A DNA stretch of 64,000 bases from Sulfurimonas sp. (GCA_028044295.1 JAOFSE010000001.1:242027-306026), one strand, 5' to 3'; counted from the stretch's first letter, positions 48,466 to 57,815 are shown. Program-made: numbers and translations. The notes: a model not told the origin generated them from the sequence alone.

Positions 48466-49664
48466 TGTACATCCCATCTGCTTCAAAATACGATCCTGAT
48501 GAAAATGGTCATTTTGGTATTTTCGGAGGACGATACGTTCCCGAAACACTAATGCCAGCTCTTTTAAAACTAAAAGAAGAGTATGAGAGTATCCGTTTTG
48601 ATAAAGAGTTCTGGAGTGAAGTTCACTACTACTTAAAAGATTATGTTGGTCGCCCTAGCCCACTCTATTTTGCTGAAAATATTTCTAGAGAACTTGGTGC
48701 AAAAATATACTTTAAAAGAGAAGACTTAAATCATACTGGTGCTCACAAAGTAAACAATGTAATCGCTCAAGGACTCATGGCAAAAAGACTTGGTTATAAA
48801 AAAGTTATAGCTGAAACTGGTGCAGGACAACATGGTGTTGCAACAGCTACTATATGTGCCCTACTTGATTTAGAGTGTGAAATATTTATGGGTGCAAAAG
48901 ATGTAGAACGCCAAGAGCTCAATGTATTTCGTATGAAACTTCTTGGCGCAAAAGTTAATGCTGTAGAAAGTGGTTCATGCACACTTAAAGATGCTATGAA
49001 TGATGCTATACGTCACTGGGTTACAAATGCACGAGATACATTTTATATAATTGGCACAGTTGCTGGTCCACATCCATATCCCATGATGGTTCGAGACTTT
49101 CAAGCTATCATAGGTTATGAAGCTAGAGCGCAAATTCTTGAAAAAGAGAATCGTCTTCCAGACCATGTTATTGCATGTATTGGTGGTGGTTCAAATGCAA
49201 TCGGAATGTTTCAACACTTTCTAGAGGATGAAGAAGTTGAGTGTATAGGCATAGAAGCTGGTGGTCTAGGCCTTGATACTGACAAACATGGATGCTCACT
49301 TAAAAAAGGTCGTCCAGGTGTACTTCATGGACAAATGAGCTATACTCTACAAGATGAAGATGGTCAAATAATTGAGGCTCACTCTATTAGTGCAGGACTA
49401 GACTACCCTGGTATTGGGCCAGAGCACTCTTTTCATAGTGATAACAAGTCTATAACTTATGACAATGCAACCGACCAAGAAGCACTAGATGCATTTGTAT
49501 GGCTATCTCGTAAAGAGGGAATAATTCCTGCTTTTGAGAGTGCACATGCAGTTGCATATTTGAAAAAAATGCCAAATATAAAAGATAAGCTAGTTATTGT
49601 AAACATGTCCGGTCGTGGTGACAAAGATATGATTCAAGCTAAAAATATATTACATTTTAACTAA
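48465..49664 (+). CDS. trpB: Tryptophan synthase beta chain
   Basis: 399 residues, TrpB1 type. [47 protein letters not shown] with the PLP lysine, [23 protein letters not shown] and [13 protein letters not shown]. TrpA is not adjacent; the gene ends the folD-led run. Confidence 0.96.
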   Translation: MYIPSASKYDPDENGHFGIFGGRYVPETLMPALLKLKEEYESIRFDKEFWSEVHYYLKDYVGRPSPLYFAENISRELGAKIYFKREDLNHTGAHKVNNVIAQGLMAKRLGYKKVIAETGAGQHGVATATICALLDLECEIFMGAKDVERQELNVFRMKLLGAKVNAVESGSCTLKDAMNDAIRHWVTNARDTFYIIGTVAGPHPYPMMVRDFQAIIGYEARAQILEKENRLPDHVIACIGGGSNAIGMFQHFLEDEEVECIGIEAGGLGLDTDKHGCSLKKGRPGVLHGQMSYTLQDEDGQIIEAHSISAGLDYPGIGPEHSFHSDNKSITYDNATDQEALDAFVWLSRKEGIIPAFESAHAVAYLKKMPNIKDKLVIVNMSGRGDKDMIQAKNILHFN

Positions 49665-49749
49665 TTAGAGTCATACTCTGTAAAAATAACTAACGTGTTA
49701 TTTTATATTAAAGTTTCAATATGTTAAAATAACTTGCAAAGGCTATATA

Positions 49750-50541
49750 ATGATTGCTAATATATTAATTATAGATAAATCAGTAAAACATATCTCTACT
49801 GTAGAATCAATGATCGGTGAGTTAGAACTTATTTTACACGTAAACATCATAAGAGCTACCACCGTAGAAGAAGCTAAAGCGATTGGCGATGCAAATGACA
49901 TTCATCTAATTATTATAGATACAGATATTGGTGAAGAGAAGTTTGAACTCGTGCACTATATACGTACACATAAATCTAACACACCTAACATACCAACCAT
50001 GTTTATAACTAATGAGTTCAATCCTCAAGAATATATAGATAATAACTATTCTCTAGGTAGGATTGATTACACCATTAAGCCATTGGAAAAGTATCAATTT
50101 TTAAATAAAGTAAACTTATATCTTAGACACTACACTAGTAAAAAAGAGTTGATTGACAACGAAAGCAGAATAGACTTAATTAACTCAACGGTAAACAACG
50201 CATTAGAAACTCAGCTACAAGATACTGTTGAGTTGATTCCACTAGCAACGGCTATTGTCGACAAAGACTCTATCATAAAAGTTTCTAACTCAAGTTTTAG
50301 AGAATTTTCAAACTCTGTTGTTGGTGGTTATCTTGGTAACTGTTTTATAGAAAATGAAGAGTATGTATATGATGATGGAATTCTTGACTGGAAAGAAGTT
50401 GCATTAAATTCTGAGGGTCAAACAAAAGTCCTTATTCGAAAATATGATATTGATGTAGAATACTTTGTTCATATTAAAAAAATTGAAGACCAGGATGAAG
50501 AACTTTATATCGTCTGCTTTCATCCAAATGATGATATTTAA
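49750..50541 (+). CDS. Response-regulator-like protein with C-terminal sensory domain
   Basis: 263 residues. A receiver-like fold (about 1-125): ILIIDKS in place of an acidic pair, phospho-acceptor candidate in LIIIDTDIGEEKF (near residue 58), Thr in TMFITNEF and Lys in IDYTIKPLEKYQF. Loss of one acidic residue makes phosphorylation uncertain. After a helix (130-160), LIPLATAIVDKDSIIKVSNSSFREFS starts a PAS-like domain. Twelve bases separate it from the propeller-solenoid gene. Confidence 0.75.
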   Translation: MIANILIIDKSVKHISTVESMIGELELILHVNIIRATTVEEAKAIGDANDIHLIIIDTDIGEEKFELVHYIRTHKSNTPNIPTMFITNEFNPQEYIDNNYSLGRIDYTIKPLEKYQFLNKVNLYLRHYTSKKELIDNESRIDLINSTVNNALETQLQDTVELIPLATAIVDKDSIIKVSNSSFREFSNSVVGGYLGNCFIENEEYVYDDGILDWKEVALNSEGQTKVLIRKYDIDVEYFVHIKKIEDQDEELYIVCFHPNDDI

Positions 50542-50553
50542 GTCGTTTTCAAT

Positions 50554-52677
50554 ATGATAAATATAATTAAGAGTATCAAAGTTAGTTCTGCTGTTAGCGC
50601 CATAAACATTTCAAATGATGAAGTTCAAATACTAGACTCCAACTATTTGCTTAATGCTTATTCCCTACAAGACATGTCTATACTGCATAAGCATATGCTT
50701 AGCAAAAAGCAAGACAATAGACACACTTACGATAAGTCGTATGCTCTTAGTGATCACCTTAAAATATATATATCTTTATATGGTGACCATTCAGGCCTAC
50801 TGTTTACTATGAAAAACAACAAACTAGTTGGTAAGGACTCACTAACCCTACATGAAAACTCTGTTAGTTTTGCAAGTTTTTCTCATAATTCAGGCTTGCT
50901 AGCTATAGGTGATGAAGATGGAAAAGCTTTTTTCTATGATTTAAATATTAAGAAGGTAATTCTTAGTTTAGAACCAAGGGCAGACTCTATATCATCTATA
51001 TCATTTTCACATAATGATAGATATAGTGCAATATGCTCATACGATAAAACAGTATTGATATACGACCTTGACTCTAATAAAAAACTTTCCGACTCAACAT
51101 TAACTGATGTTATTGAAGATTCCATATTTTTAAATGACACAAATACATTAGCAGGTATTACAAGAGATAAACGTATATTTAAGTACGACTCATCAAGCAA
51201 TGAACTAGTATATACAGAATTTGAGCTTGATGAATGGCCAAGTAAAATAATAGAACTTCCAGAAAATCACGTACTAGTTGGCACTAGAGGGACAAATTTA
51301 TACCTAATAAACAGTGAGAATCTTGAACTAGTAAAAAAAATTAGTACTCAATATATCGGTATTAAGAGTATGCTATTTCATAATAACAAACTTTTTATTG
51401 GTTATGTGAATGGTAGATTAGAACTTATTAACACTGATTATTTATCAAAAGAGTTTGAGTTAAATCTAAAGCTAGATAAATTCGAAGAAGCTACTAAGCT
51501 AATGGAGAAAAATATTTTTCTGCTAACACATAAAAGTGTTAAAAAGTATGACAAAGTTTGGGAACAAGTTTTAGATATTGCTAAAGACAGACTAGTGCAA
51601 AACAATGTAGAAGAGGCTCTTAAACTCGTTACACCTTTTTTCTTTGACCATAAAAAAGAAGAAGAGTATAGATTTTTAAGTTCTAATAAAAAAGATATTG
51701 AGTACTTTATGCAACTCATTAAAGATGAGAAAGATATCTTAGCCTTCAAATTTGCTGACGATCATGAATACTTAAAAGATATGAAAGAGTATAACACCAT
51801 AGAACTAAAATGGCAAAAAGTATATCAAGTTTGTAAACAAATGTTTTCTAAAGATGATATGGAGTCTTCACAAAAAGCTATTGATACACTCAGAAGGTAC
51901 TCTAGTATAAATTCTAAGAAGTCTCAAGTTGACAATCTAATCACGAATTATAAACACTTTATTAGAGCGCAAAAATTAGTAAAAGCTAGAAACTTCAAAC
52001 TATACTTTATACTTGCTGGTAAAAAGCCTTTTCTAACAGAGGAAGCTCTATTTGAAAAAGTTACTCAACTTGGTCATCAAACATATTTAAAGTTACTAGA
52101 TTTAGAGCAGAAAGAAGACTTTGAAAAAGCTAAACCAATAGCTACATACTTAAAAGATTTTACACCCTTTAAAGAGAAAGCAGATGATCATTTAGAGTCT
52201 ATAAAGTCCAAAGAAGATATGCTAAATTATATTGAGGCTGATGATGTAGAAGGTGTATATGCATCCGTAAGTAACAATGTTGAACTTGAAAACTTTAGGT
52301 CATTTATAAACTATCATAAAATTTATAATGAAACTAAACAATTTGCTTTAGAGTCTGCAAAAGATGGAAATACTCAAGAAGTTTACAACAAGCTCGATAA
52401 ATACCTTGTAGTAAACTATTTAGAAGATTCTATTAGCCTTGTATTTAAACTGTCATACCTAATGGAAATGGAAAAGTCTGCACAAGAAAATATGTCAGCT
52501 ATTCATTGGCCTGAAACTATAAAAAGGTATGTACTTATATATGATTTTGATAGTGAAATTTTGTCTATGATTAAGCAATTAGACATAGAAAGCTTAATCA
52601 TGAGCAATGAATCTGATTTCAAAAAGAGCACTTTAAATAAAGTGGAGTATTATGATTCAATTCTAGTATATTCATAA
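50554..52677 (+). CDS. Cytoplasmic beta-propeller plus helical-repeat protein
   Basis: 707 residues without signal peptide or TM. Residues about 1-310 are WD/YVTN-like blades (VSFASFSHNSGLLAIGDEDGKAFFYDLNIKKV, ISFSHNDRYSAICSYDKTVLIYDLDSNKKL). Residues about 310-700 are almost entirely alpha-helical with TPR-like spacing (LVQNNVEEALKLVTPFFFD, LLDLEQKEDFEKAKPIATYL). The order propeller then solenoid is that of eukaryotic vesicle-coat and nucleoporin proteins, but no homology is claimed. Operon with the receiver-like gene suggests signalling or scaffolding. Confidence 0.8.
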   Translation: MINIIKSIKVSSAVSAINISNDEVQILDSNYLLNAYSLQDMSILHKHMLSKKQDNRHTYDKSYALSDHLKIYISLYGDHSGLLFTMKNNKLVGKDSLTLHENSVSFASFSHNSGLLAIGDEDGKAFFYDLNIKKVILSLEPRADSISSISFSHNDRYSAICSYDKTVLIYDLDSNKKLSDSTLTDVIEDSIFLNDTNTLAGITRDKRIFKYDSSSNELVYTEFELDEWPSKIIELPENHVLVGTRGTNLYLINSENLELVKKISTQYIGIKSMLFHNNKLFIGYVNGRLELINTDYLSKEFELNLKLDKFEEATKLMEKNIFLLTHKSVKKYDKVWEQVLDIAKDRLVQNNVEEALKLVTPFFFDHKKEEEYRFLSSNKKDIEYFMQLIKDEKDILAFKFADDHEYLKDMKEYNTIELKWQKVYQVCKQMFSKDDMESSQKAIDTLRRYSSINSKKSQVDNLITNYKHFIRAQKLVKARNFKLYFILAGKKPFLTEEALFEKVTQLGHQTYLKLLDLEQKEDFEKAKPIATYLKDFTPFKEKADDHLESIKSKEDMLNYIEADDVEGVYASVSNNVELENFRSFINYHKIYNETKQFALESAKDGNTQEVYNKLDKYLVVNYLEDSISLVFKLSYLMEMEKSAQENMSAIHWPETIKRYVLIYDFDSEILSMIKQLDIESLIMSNESDFKKSTLNKVEYYDSILVYS

Positions 52678-52711
52678 TATTTCGATACTATCTAAGTCAT
52701 AAAATAAAATA

Positions 52712-54139
52712 ATGGATTACAATATGAATATAGAACTTTTAAATAAAAATATATCAGATATATCAGCAGATGTAACAGTACTACTTTTGAGCAGTGATGA
52801 TTTAGAGCTACATGCAGACAAAGAACTAATCAAACTATCAGGATTTAAAGCTGAGCAAGACTCTAAACTTTTCTTACACGAAAAAAGAATTTTACTATGT
52901 GGTGTTGAGACCAAAGAGAGTGATGATATTAGGAGCGCTAGTGTAATCGCAATTAAAGCTTTAAAGTCTTCAAACTACACAACTGCCAAGGTAAGCATTA
53001 TAGATAATGATTCTCTAGCTGGCTTAGTTGAAGGTATAGTTCTTGGTGGATATGAATACAATGAGTATAAATCAAAACCAAAAGAGATAGCTTTATCTAA
53101 TATCTTTCTTGCTGTTAATGACTTAGATGCAAAATTCATTGGTAAAACTTTTAATGACTCTATGATAATTGCCAAGGCAACATGTTTTACTAGAGATATA
53201 GTAAATCAAGCTCCACAAGAACTTAACCCCCAAACTATGGTTACTTTAGCAGAGAAACTTGCATCTGATAATTCACTTGGATGTAATATACTTCAAGAGA
53301 ATGACTTAGAAAAAGAAAAAATGGGTTCAATGCTAGCAGTTGGTCGTGCATCTATTCATGGAAGTGCTTTGATTCATTTATCATATAAACCAGCTAACCC
53401 TAAAAAAGTAATTTCACTTGTAGGTAAAGGCCTAACATACGATAGTGGTGGACTCAGTTTAAAACCTGCAACGTCAATGGTTACAATGAAAATGGATAAA
53501 GCTGGAGCATGTGCAGTTCTTGGAATTATAAAAGCAGTTAGTGAATTAAAGCTAGATATTGAAGTACATGCCTTTATCGGTGCCGTTGAAAACATGATAG
53601 GTGGAAATGCTTATAAACCTGATGATGTTCTGGTGTCTAGAAGTGGGACAACTATTGAAGTTAGAAATACAGATGCAGAAGGTCGTTTAGTACTTGCAGA
53701 TGTACTTGACTATGCGCAAGACACCGTTTCAGCAGATAAAATATTTGATTTTGCAACACTAACTGGTGCATGTATGGTTGCTCTTGGACAATATACTACT
53801 GGATTAATGGGACACTCCAATAAAATAAAACACGATATTTTAAGAGCAGGATCTAACTCTGGTGAGCTAGTAGGTTCACTTCCATTTAACAAACATCTTA
53901 AAAAACTTCTTAAAAGTGAAATCGCGGATATATCTAACACGGCTTCAAAACCTTATGGTGGAGCTATTACAGCAGGTCTATTTTTAGACAGGTTTGTAAG
54001 AGAAGAGAATAAAGAAAAATGGATGCATTTTGATATAGCTGGATCTGCATACACTGAAAGCCCTTGGGACTGTAATGGTTACGGTGGGACTGGTGCTGGT
54101 GTAAGAATGGTTACCAACTACCTACAAAACATAAAATAA
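52712..54139 (+). CDS. pepA: Leucyl aminopeptidase (M17)
   Basis: 475 residues (471 if ATG 52724 is used). Two-metal M17 signature NTDAEGRLVLADVLDYA, VGKGLTYDSGGLSLKP with metal ligands, MKMDKAGACAVLG, and NTASKPYGGAITAGLFLDRFV. Cytoplasmic peptide turnover; the family also has DNA-binding members. Confidence 0.94.
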   Translation: MDYNMNIELLNKNISDISADVTVLLLSSDDLELHADKELIKLSGFKAEQDSKLFLHEKRILLCGVETKESDDIRSASVIAIKALKSSNYTTAKVSIIDNDSLAGLVEGIVLGGYEYNEYKSKPKEIALSNIFLAVNDLDAKFIGKTFNDSMIIAKATCFTRDIVNQAPQELNPQTMVTLAEKLASDNSLGCNILQENDLEKEKMGSMLAVGRASIHGSALIHLSYKPANPKKVISLVGKGLTYDSGGLSLKPATSMVTMKMDKAGACAVLGIIKAVSELKLDIEVHAFIGAVENMIGGNAYKPDDVLVSRSGTTIEVRNTDAEGRLVLADVLDYAQDTVSADKIFDFATLTGACMVALGQYTTGLMGHSNKIKHDILRAGSNSGELVGSLPFNKHLKKLLKSEIADISNTASKPYGGAITAGLFLDRFVREENKEKWMHFDIAGSAYTESPWDCNGYGGTGAGVRMVTNYLQNIK

Positions 54140-54170
54140 TATGACAAAAGAAAGAGAAGGAGAACTACTT

Positions 54171-55010
54171 ATGGTAGGACTCTCCATTATGGAGAGTTGG
54201 TTTCCAATTCTTTCCATATTTGCACTTGCTTATATTTCTCCTATGCATTTATATGCTTATTCACTATTTATATCTTTAATTTTTTTCCTTATAATTATGT
54301 ACAAGAAAAACCTATTTGTTGAACTCAAAAATAGAGATGCTTACAAAGACTTACTACTAACTACTTTTTGGATTACTACCCTCTTCTCTTTAGTCTTTAT
54401 AGGACTACAATTCACTACAGCAACCAACATGTCTGTTATTCTATTTTTACAGCTCTTTTTTGCATATCTTTACTTTAATGTTTTTGGTAAAGAGAAGATG
54501 GACACACTACATACTATAGGTGCATTTGTAATGGCTGTTGGAGCGGTTACTATACTTTTGCCAGAAGAACTCAAGTTAAATAAGGGAGACTTACTGATAC
54601 TAATTGTAGCTATCATAGCACCTATCGCAAATATGTACTCAAAAAGAGCTAGAAAATTTTGTTCTTCTGAGACAATATTAGGTTTTAGAACTATAGTAGC
54701 ACTACCAGTAATAAGCTTTTTAGCATATATATTTGAAGACACTTCATCTTATGACGACTTTCTTAATGCACTTCCATATATAGGTATGATAGGATTTTTA
54801 ATCTTTGGTGTGTCAAAAATATTATGGATGGAAGCACTACATAGAATCAGCGTGACAAAAGTAAGTGCTCTTATAGCCTTAGTCCCACCTATGACCATTT
54901 CTTTTGCATATTTTTATTTGAATGAAGTACCTAGTTCTCAACAAATAGTAGGTATATTAACTATACTAGTAGGTGGATATATGCTTACAAAAGAGATTAA
55001 AAGTACATAA
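54171..55010 (+). CDS. DMT/EamA-family transporter
   Basis: 279 residues from ATG 54171 (GAAGGAG at 54155-54161); the frame is open to ATG 54141, which lacks a ribosome site. About ten TM helices in two EamA halves (QFTTATNMSVILFLQLFFAYLYF in the first, RISVTKVSALIALVPPMTISFAYFYLNEVPSSQQIVGILTILVGGYML in the second). Probable metabolite exporter of unknown substrate. Confidence 0.85.
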   Translation: MVGLSIMESWFPILSIFALAYISPMHLYAYSLFISLIFFLIIMYKKNLFVELKNRDAYKDLLLTTFWITTLFSLVFIGLQFTTATNMSVILFLQLFFAYLYFNVFGKEKMDTLHTIGAFVMAVGAVTILLPEELKLNKGDLLILIVAIIAPIANMYSKRARKFCSSETILGFRTIVALPVISFLAYIFEDTSSYDDFLNALPYIGMIGFLIFGVSKILWMEALHRISVTKVSALIALVPPMTISFAYFYLNEVPSSQQIVGILTILVGGYMLTKEIKST

Positions 55011-55070
55011 TCTAAGTAACTTTTAGATATTATTACAAAATTATTTCATATGCACAATTAAGGGTTAAAA

Positions 55071-55089
55071 ATGGGTTTAAGTAACCCAT
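55071..55089. repeat. Short perfect inverted repeat
   Basis: ATGGGTT, a five-base loop, AACCCAT. It lies 60 bases after the DMT transporter stop but has no following T-run, so it is only a weak terminator candidate. Confidence 0.4.
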
Positions 55090-55168
55090 AGTAATGCCTC
55101 TACAACTCCCAACTATAGGCTTATTTTTAATTTTATAGGGTACTAACTTAGGGTACTTTTATTTACAA

Positions 55169-55513
55169 ATTGTAACATCAGTCTATGATGCAGATACATT
55201 TAGAGTAAACATCAAAGTCTCCCCTCCCCTAATAGGTCACCGAATGTCTATAATAGTCAATGGTATTGATGCGCCAGAGATTAAAGGCAAGTATGAGCTA
55301 GAGAAGGTATTGGCATTAAAAGCAAAGAAGCAGACTGTATTCATGCTTAGAGGTGCTAAAGTCATTGAACTTCGTAATATGAAGCGTGGTAAGTACTTTA
55401 GAATCGTTGCTGATGTATTTGTAGATGACGTGAACTTGTCTTAGACACTTATTGACTCTAAACTCGCTGTTCGGTATGATGGTAGGACTAAAGTAAAGGA
55501 TTGGTGCAAGTAA
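55169..55513 (+). pseudogene. Thermonuclease (SNase-like) pseudogene
   Basis: One frame reads VTSVYDADTFRVNI, VNGIDAPEIKG and KYELEKVLALKAK, the thermonuclease pattern with the metal-site Asp residues. It then continues FRIVADVFVDDVNLS to an in-frame TAG at 55442-55444 and resumes in the same frame as LIDSKLAVRYDGRTKVKDWCK up to TAA 55511-55513. The nonsense codon removes the last 23 residues, and no start codon or ribosome site precedes the N-terminus (stop at 55136). So at least two lesions are visible. A 66-residue product from ATG 55244 would lack the catalytic N-terminus. Confidence 0.75.
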
Positions 55514-55568
55514 TATGAACAAGATAAATCATATAAAAAGAATAACACAAATATTAATTGTATATATC

Positions 55569-55639
55569 ACTGGATGGGCAATTGGATTCAAAATCCACTG
55601 CCGCAAGGCTTAGGGGTTCAAATCCCCTCTCCAGTACCA
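55569..55639 (+). tRNA. tRNA-Leu(CAA) remnant lacking the D arm
   Basis: From the anticodon arm onward it is a normal tRNA-Leu: loop TTCAAAA with anticodon CAA, long variable arm GCC-GCAA-GGC, T arm AGGGG-TTCAAAT-CCCCT, and acceptor strand CTCCAGT followed by A and an encoded CCA. The 5' side ACTGGAT pairs with six of seven acceptor bases. About 16 bases that should form the D arm are missing, giving 71 instead of about 87 nt, and the anticodon stem has one mismatch. Most likely a pseudogene or an integration-site remnant. Confidence 0.65.
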
Positions 55640-55785
55640 CCTAAAAAGAGGCACCTAGTATTTATTACCTCAAATTTTAAAACATCTAAACAGTTTTTAC
55701 TTATATAAATTAAATTAAAGTTCCAAAACCTACAGGTTATTGAATTTATAAATTTACTATTCTTTTTCTTGACAAAGTCTTTATG

Positions 55786-55980
55786 TCAATTATTATAACA
55801 GGCAAGAAAATCTTTAAGTGCTTCTTTTATTTCTGAGCTTTCTTTTAGTAAGTCATCATTGTTATATCTTCCCTCAATATAAGTGGAAAAATGAATGTTA
55901 TTAAGTGTGTCCCAATTAAAATCATCTCTTGCTTCTCCGAAAGTCTTTTTTAAATAGCGTTTAACATATTGATATAACAT
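55786..55980 (-). CDS. Small hypothetical protein ending the Sia-like operon
   Basis: 64 residues. It starts in the TAATG overlap with the HD-GYP gene, so it should be translated with it. Helical by eye: LYQYVKRYLKKTFGEARDDFNWDTL, then KESSEIKEALKDFLACYNN. Unrecognised; no membrane segment. Confidence 0.65.
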   Translation of the reverse strand: MLYQYVKRYLKKTFGEARDDFNWDTLNNIHFSTYIEGRYNNDDLLKESSEIKEALKDFLACYNN

Positions 55981-56777
55981 TACTCTATCGTATCCTTCAG
56001 GGAGTTTCTTATCTCTAAAAATTGATCAAGGTTATCAAAGAAAATATCTATAAGCTGAGGGTCAAAATGTTCAGCTCTCTCTTCTTTGAAGAGGTTAAAT
56101 ATTCTTTCGTCATCCCAAGCTTCTTTATACACTCTATCTGAACCCAAAGCATCAAAAACATCAGCAAGTGCTGTTATACGTCCATATATATGAATATCTT
56201 TACCAGCAGTTTTATTTGGATAACCCGTTCCATTCCATTTTTCATGATGTTCATATGCCACTATGGACGCAGCCCTTAATAATGGACGATCTGAGTGATT
56301 TAACATATCATAGCCTAACTCCGCATGTGTATCCATAATTGCTCTCTCTTCATCATTGAATCGACCTGGTTTATTGAGTACAGAATCAGGGATGGCTACT
56401 TTCCCTATGTCATGCATTGGTGAAGCCTGTTTTAACATTTCACACTCTTTTTCTGGTAGTCCATAGTATTTTGCTAAAAGATAAGAATACTCAGCAACTC
56501 TTTTAACATGGTTCCCAGTCTCTTTAGAACGGCTTTCACCAATAGCACCCATAGTAAAAACAACCTCTTTTTGAGTTGCTTCTATCTCTTTTTGTAAGGC
56601 CTCTACTTCTGCAAGCTTTTTTTGCAACTCATCATATTCTTTTTGCTGACGTTTATCACTTTGCATCATTATTTTTTCTTGACGTTTTACATCTTTAATC
56701 AGCTTATTTGTTGTTTTAGTAAACCTCGTTTGTAAATCTTCAATCTCTGCAATTACTTTATTGTCATGACTTTCCAT
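55980..56777 (-). CDS. HD-GYP cyclic-di-GMP phosphodiesterase
   Basis: 265 residues. A long N-terminal coiled coil (about 1-70) is joined to an HD-GYP domain: HVKRVAEYSYLLAKYYGL, the HD pair in SPMHDIGKVAIPDSVLNKPG, HAELGYDML, the GYP motif in HHEKWNGTGYPNKTAGKDIH and ALADVFDAL. All metal residues appear intact, so hydrolysis of cyclic-di-GMP is expected. It follows the SiaC-like gene by ten bases, in the slot held by the SiaD diguanylate cyclase in Pseudomonas. Confidence 0.92.
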   Translation of the reverse strand: MESHDNKVIAEIEDLQTRFTKTTNKLIKDVKRQEKIMMQSDKRQQKEYDELQKKLAEVEALQKEIEATQKEVVFTMGAIGESRSKETGNHVKRVAEYSYLLAKYYGLPEKECEMLKQASPMHDIGKVAIPDSVLNKPGRFNDEERAIMDTHAELGYDMLNHSDRPLLRAASIVAYEHHEKWNGTGYPNKTAGKDIHIYGRITALADVFDALGSDRVYKEAWDDERIFNLFKEERAEHFDPQLIDIFFDNLDQFLEIRNSLKDTIE

Positions 56778-56787
56778 AGTTGTTCCC

Positions 56788-57162
56788 TTACTTTTGTACG
56801 AGCTTAATGTTTAACTCCTCAAAATCCTCTATAAAATCTTCTCCAGCTTCCTCTGCACTCTCATTTTCTTCATCATAGATCCAGTTGATTTCTATACTAT
56901 TCTCCGAACTATTCTCTTCTAGTAAGTCAAAGAAATCAAAAAAGAGTTTTGAAGAACTTGAATTAAAATAGATGATTTCCATATTCACAACTACTTTTCT
57001 GCCACTCTCATCTCCAAAATACTTTTCTAACCAATCCATCATAGGAGCATAAAATTCAAAAGTATTTTCTGGATATGACTTTCCTACTAAAGATACTGTT
57101 CCATCTATATTAAGATTAATTTCCGGTGTGTACTTTGTTGCTTCTAGTCTTAAATTTTCCAT
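56788..57162 (-). CDS. SiaC-family (DUF1987) partner-switch protein
   Basis: 124 residues. GKSYPENTFEFYAPMMDWLEKYF and the phospho-acceptor strand MEIIYFNSSSSKLFFDFFDLL match the DUF1987/SiaC family, in which one Thr/Ser of the N-T/S-S-S box is phosphorylated by SiaB and dephosphorylated by SiaA. Here that box is all serines. The unphosphorylated form normally binds and activates the output enzyme. Three bases from the kinase gene. Confidence 0.9.
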   Translation of the reverse strand: MENLRLEATKYTPEINLNIDGTVSLVGKSYPENTFEFYAPMMDWLEKYFGDESGRKVVVNMEIIYFNSSSSKLFFDFFDLLEENSSENSIEINWIYDEENESAEEAGEDFIEDFEELNIKLVQK

Positions 57163-57165
57163 TTA

Positions 57166-57714
57166 TTATTTTCCTTTTTTTGTCAATGTTGTGGTTTTTA
57201 TGTGGAAATAGTATCTGTTTTCATTGATTTGTTTAAAAGCATATTCTATCTCATCACATCTTTTTGCTATCTCATAAAAGCCTATTCCTCCACCCTTTCC
57301 ATGTGTATTTTGACCACTTTTACGTAATTCTCTATATCGTTTTTTGAGTTGGTCTTTATCTAAAGATTGAATCTCTTCCAACTTTGGTTCTATAATATCT
57401 TTATCTTTTTGTGAAACAACATTTTGACTATGTATATGATAGTTGAAGTCGCTATCTTTGGTAACAAGAATTAAGCCATGTGACCTTGTCTTATCACTAT
57501 CAATCTCTTTTGAATAATTCATCATATTTTGAGATAGTTCTATAAATATAGTAAATATGTTGTTTGATTGGGTCATGTTTATACCATTGTCTTCCGCTTC
57601 TTTTTCAAGAGCTTCTGTCATACCGGTTATTAAGGTCTGAGATAGATAACCACCATAGCTTAAAAAGACAATCCCATCTTTATCCACCATCTTCTGTACT
57701 TCATGTATGTCCAT
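57166..57714 (-). CDS. SiaB-family GHKL protein kinase
   Basis: 182 residues. N-box-like FTIFIELSQNMMNYS and G-box-like THGKGGGIGFYEIAKRC identify a small GHKL ATPase as in SiaB. It should phosphorylate the SiaC-like protein. AAAGGG ribosome site. A coupled micro-ORF overlaps its start. Confidence 0.88.
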   Translation of the reverse strand: MDIHEVQKMVDKDGIVFLSYGGYLSQTLITGMTEALEKEAEDNGINMTQSNNIFTIFIELSQNMMNYSKEIDSDKTRSHGLILVTKDSDFNYHIHSQNVVSQKDKDIIEPKLEEIQSLDKDQLKKRYRELRKSGQNTHGKGGGIGFYEIAKRCDEIEYAFKQINENRYYFHIKTTTLTKKGK

Positions 57715-57805
57715 TATCTATCCCTTTAACTGTTTGTGTATTTAGTATAGAGGTCACAACAACAACTTTAGCAGTATTATTATAACCTCTTATTCGTTTA
57801 AACAT
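57701..57805 (-). CDS. Possible 34-residue micro-ORF between siaA-like and siaB-like genes
   Basis: ATG at 57803-57805 is preceded by a very strong AAGGAAAGGA, 11 bases after the phosphatase stop; TGA at 57701-57703 overlaps the kinase start by 14 bases. Product starts MFKRIRGYNNTAKVVVV and has no recognised motif. A TATAAT also lies in this gap on the same strand (within GGTTATAATAATAC). It could be a coupling leader or a small protein. Confidence 0.4.
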   Translation of the reverse strand: MFKRIRGYNNTAKVVVVTSILNTQTVKGIDNGHT

Positions 57806-57815
57806 TCCTTTCCTT

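Larger units (their letters stand above)
55011..55785. other. Gene-poor scar with pseudogene and tRNA remnant
   Basis: No intact gene is found here. It contains a hairpin (55071-55089), a short tandem GGGTACT repeat (near 55137 and 55150), a thermonuclease-like pseudogene, a truncated tRNA-Leu and an 18-base match to the IS256 remnant 4 kb away. Together these suggest a decayed mobile element at a tRNA gene. Confidence 0.6.

Noticed and set aside
49750..52677. Link between the propeller-solenoid gene and the double-propeller locus
   Set aside because: Both use propellers, but no shared module sequence is visible and one is cytoplasmic while the other is exported.
54470..54742. Antisense reading frame inside the DMT transporter
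   Set aside because: Overlaps a clear membrane protein completely and has no start context.
55071..55089. Rho-independent terminator after the DMT transporter
   Set aside because: Perfect stem but no T-run; listed only as an inverted repeat.
55244..55444. 66-residue thermonuclease-like gene
   Set aside because: The frame continues to match the family beyond its TAG and before its ATG, so it is a fragment of a pseudogene, not a gene.
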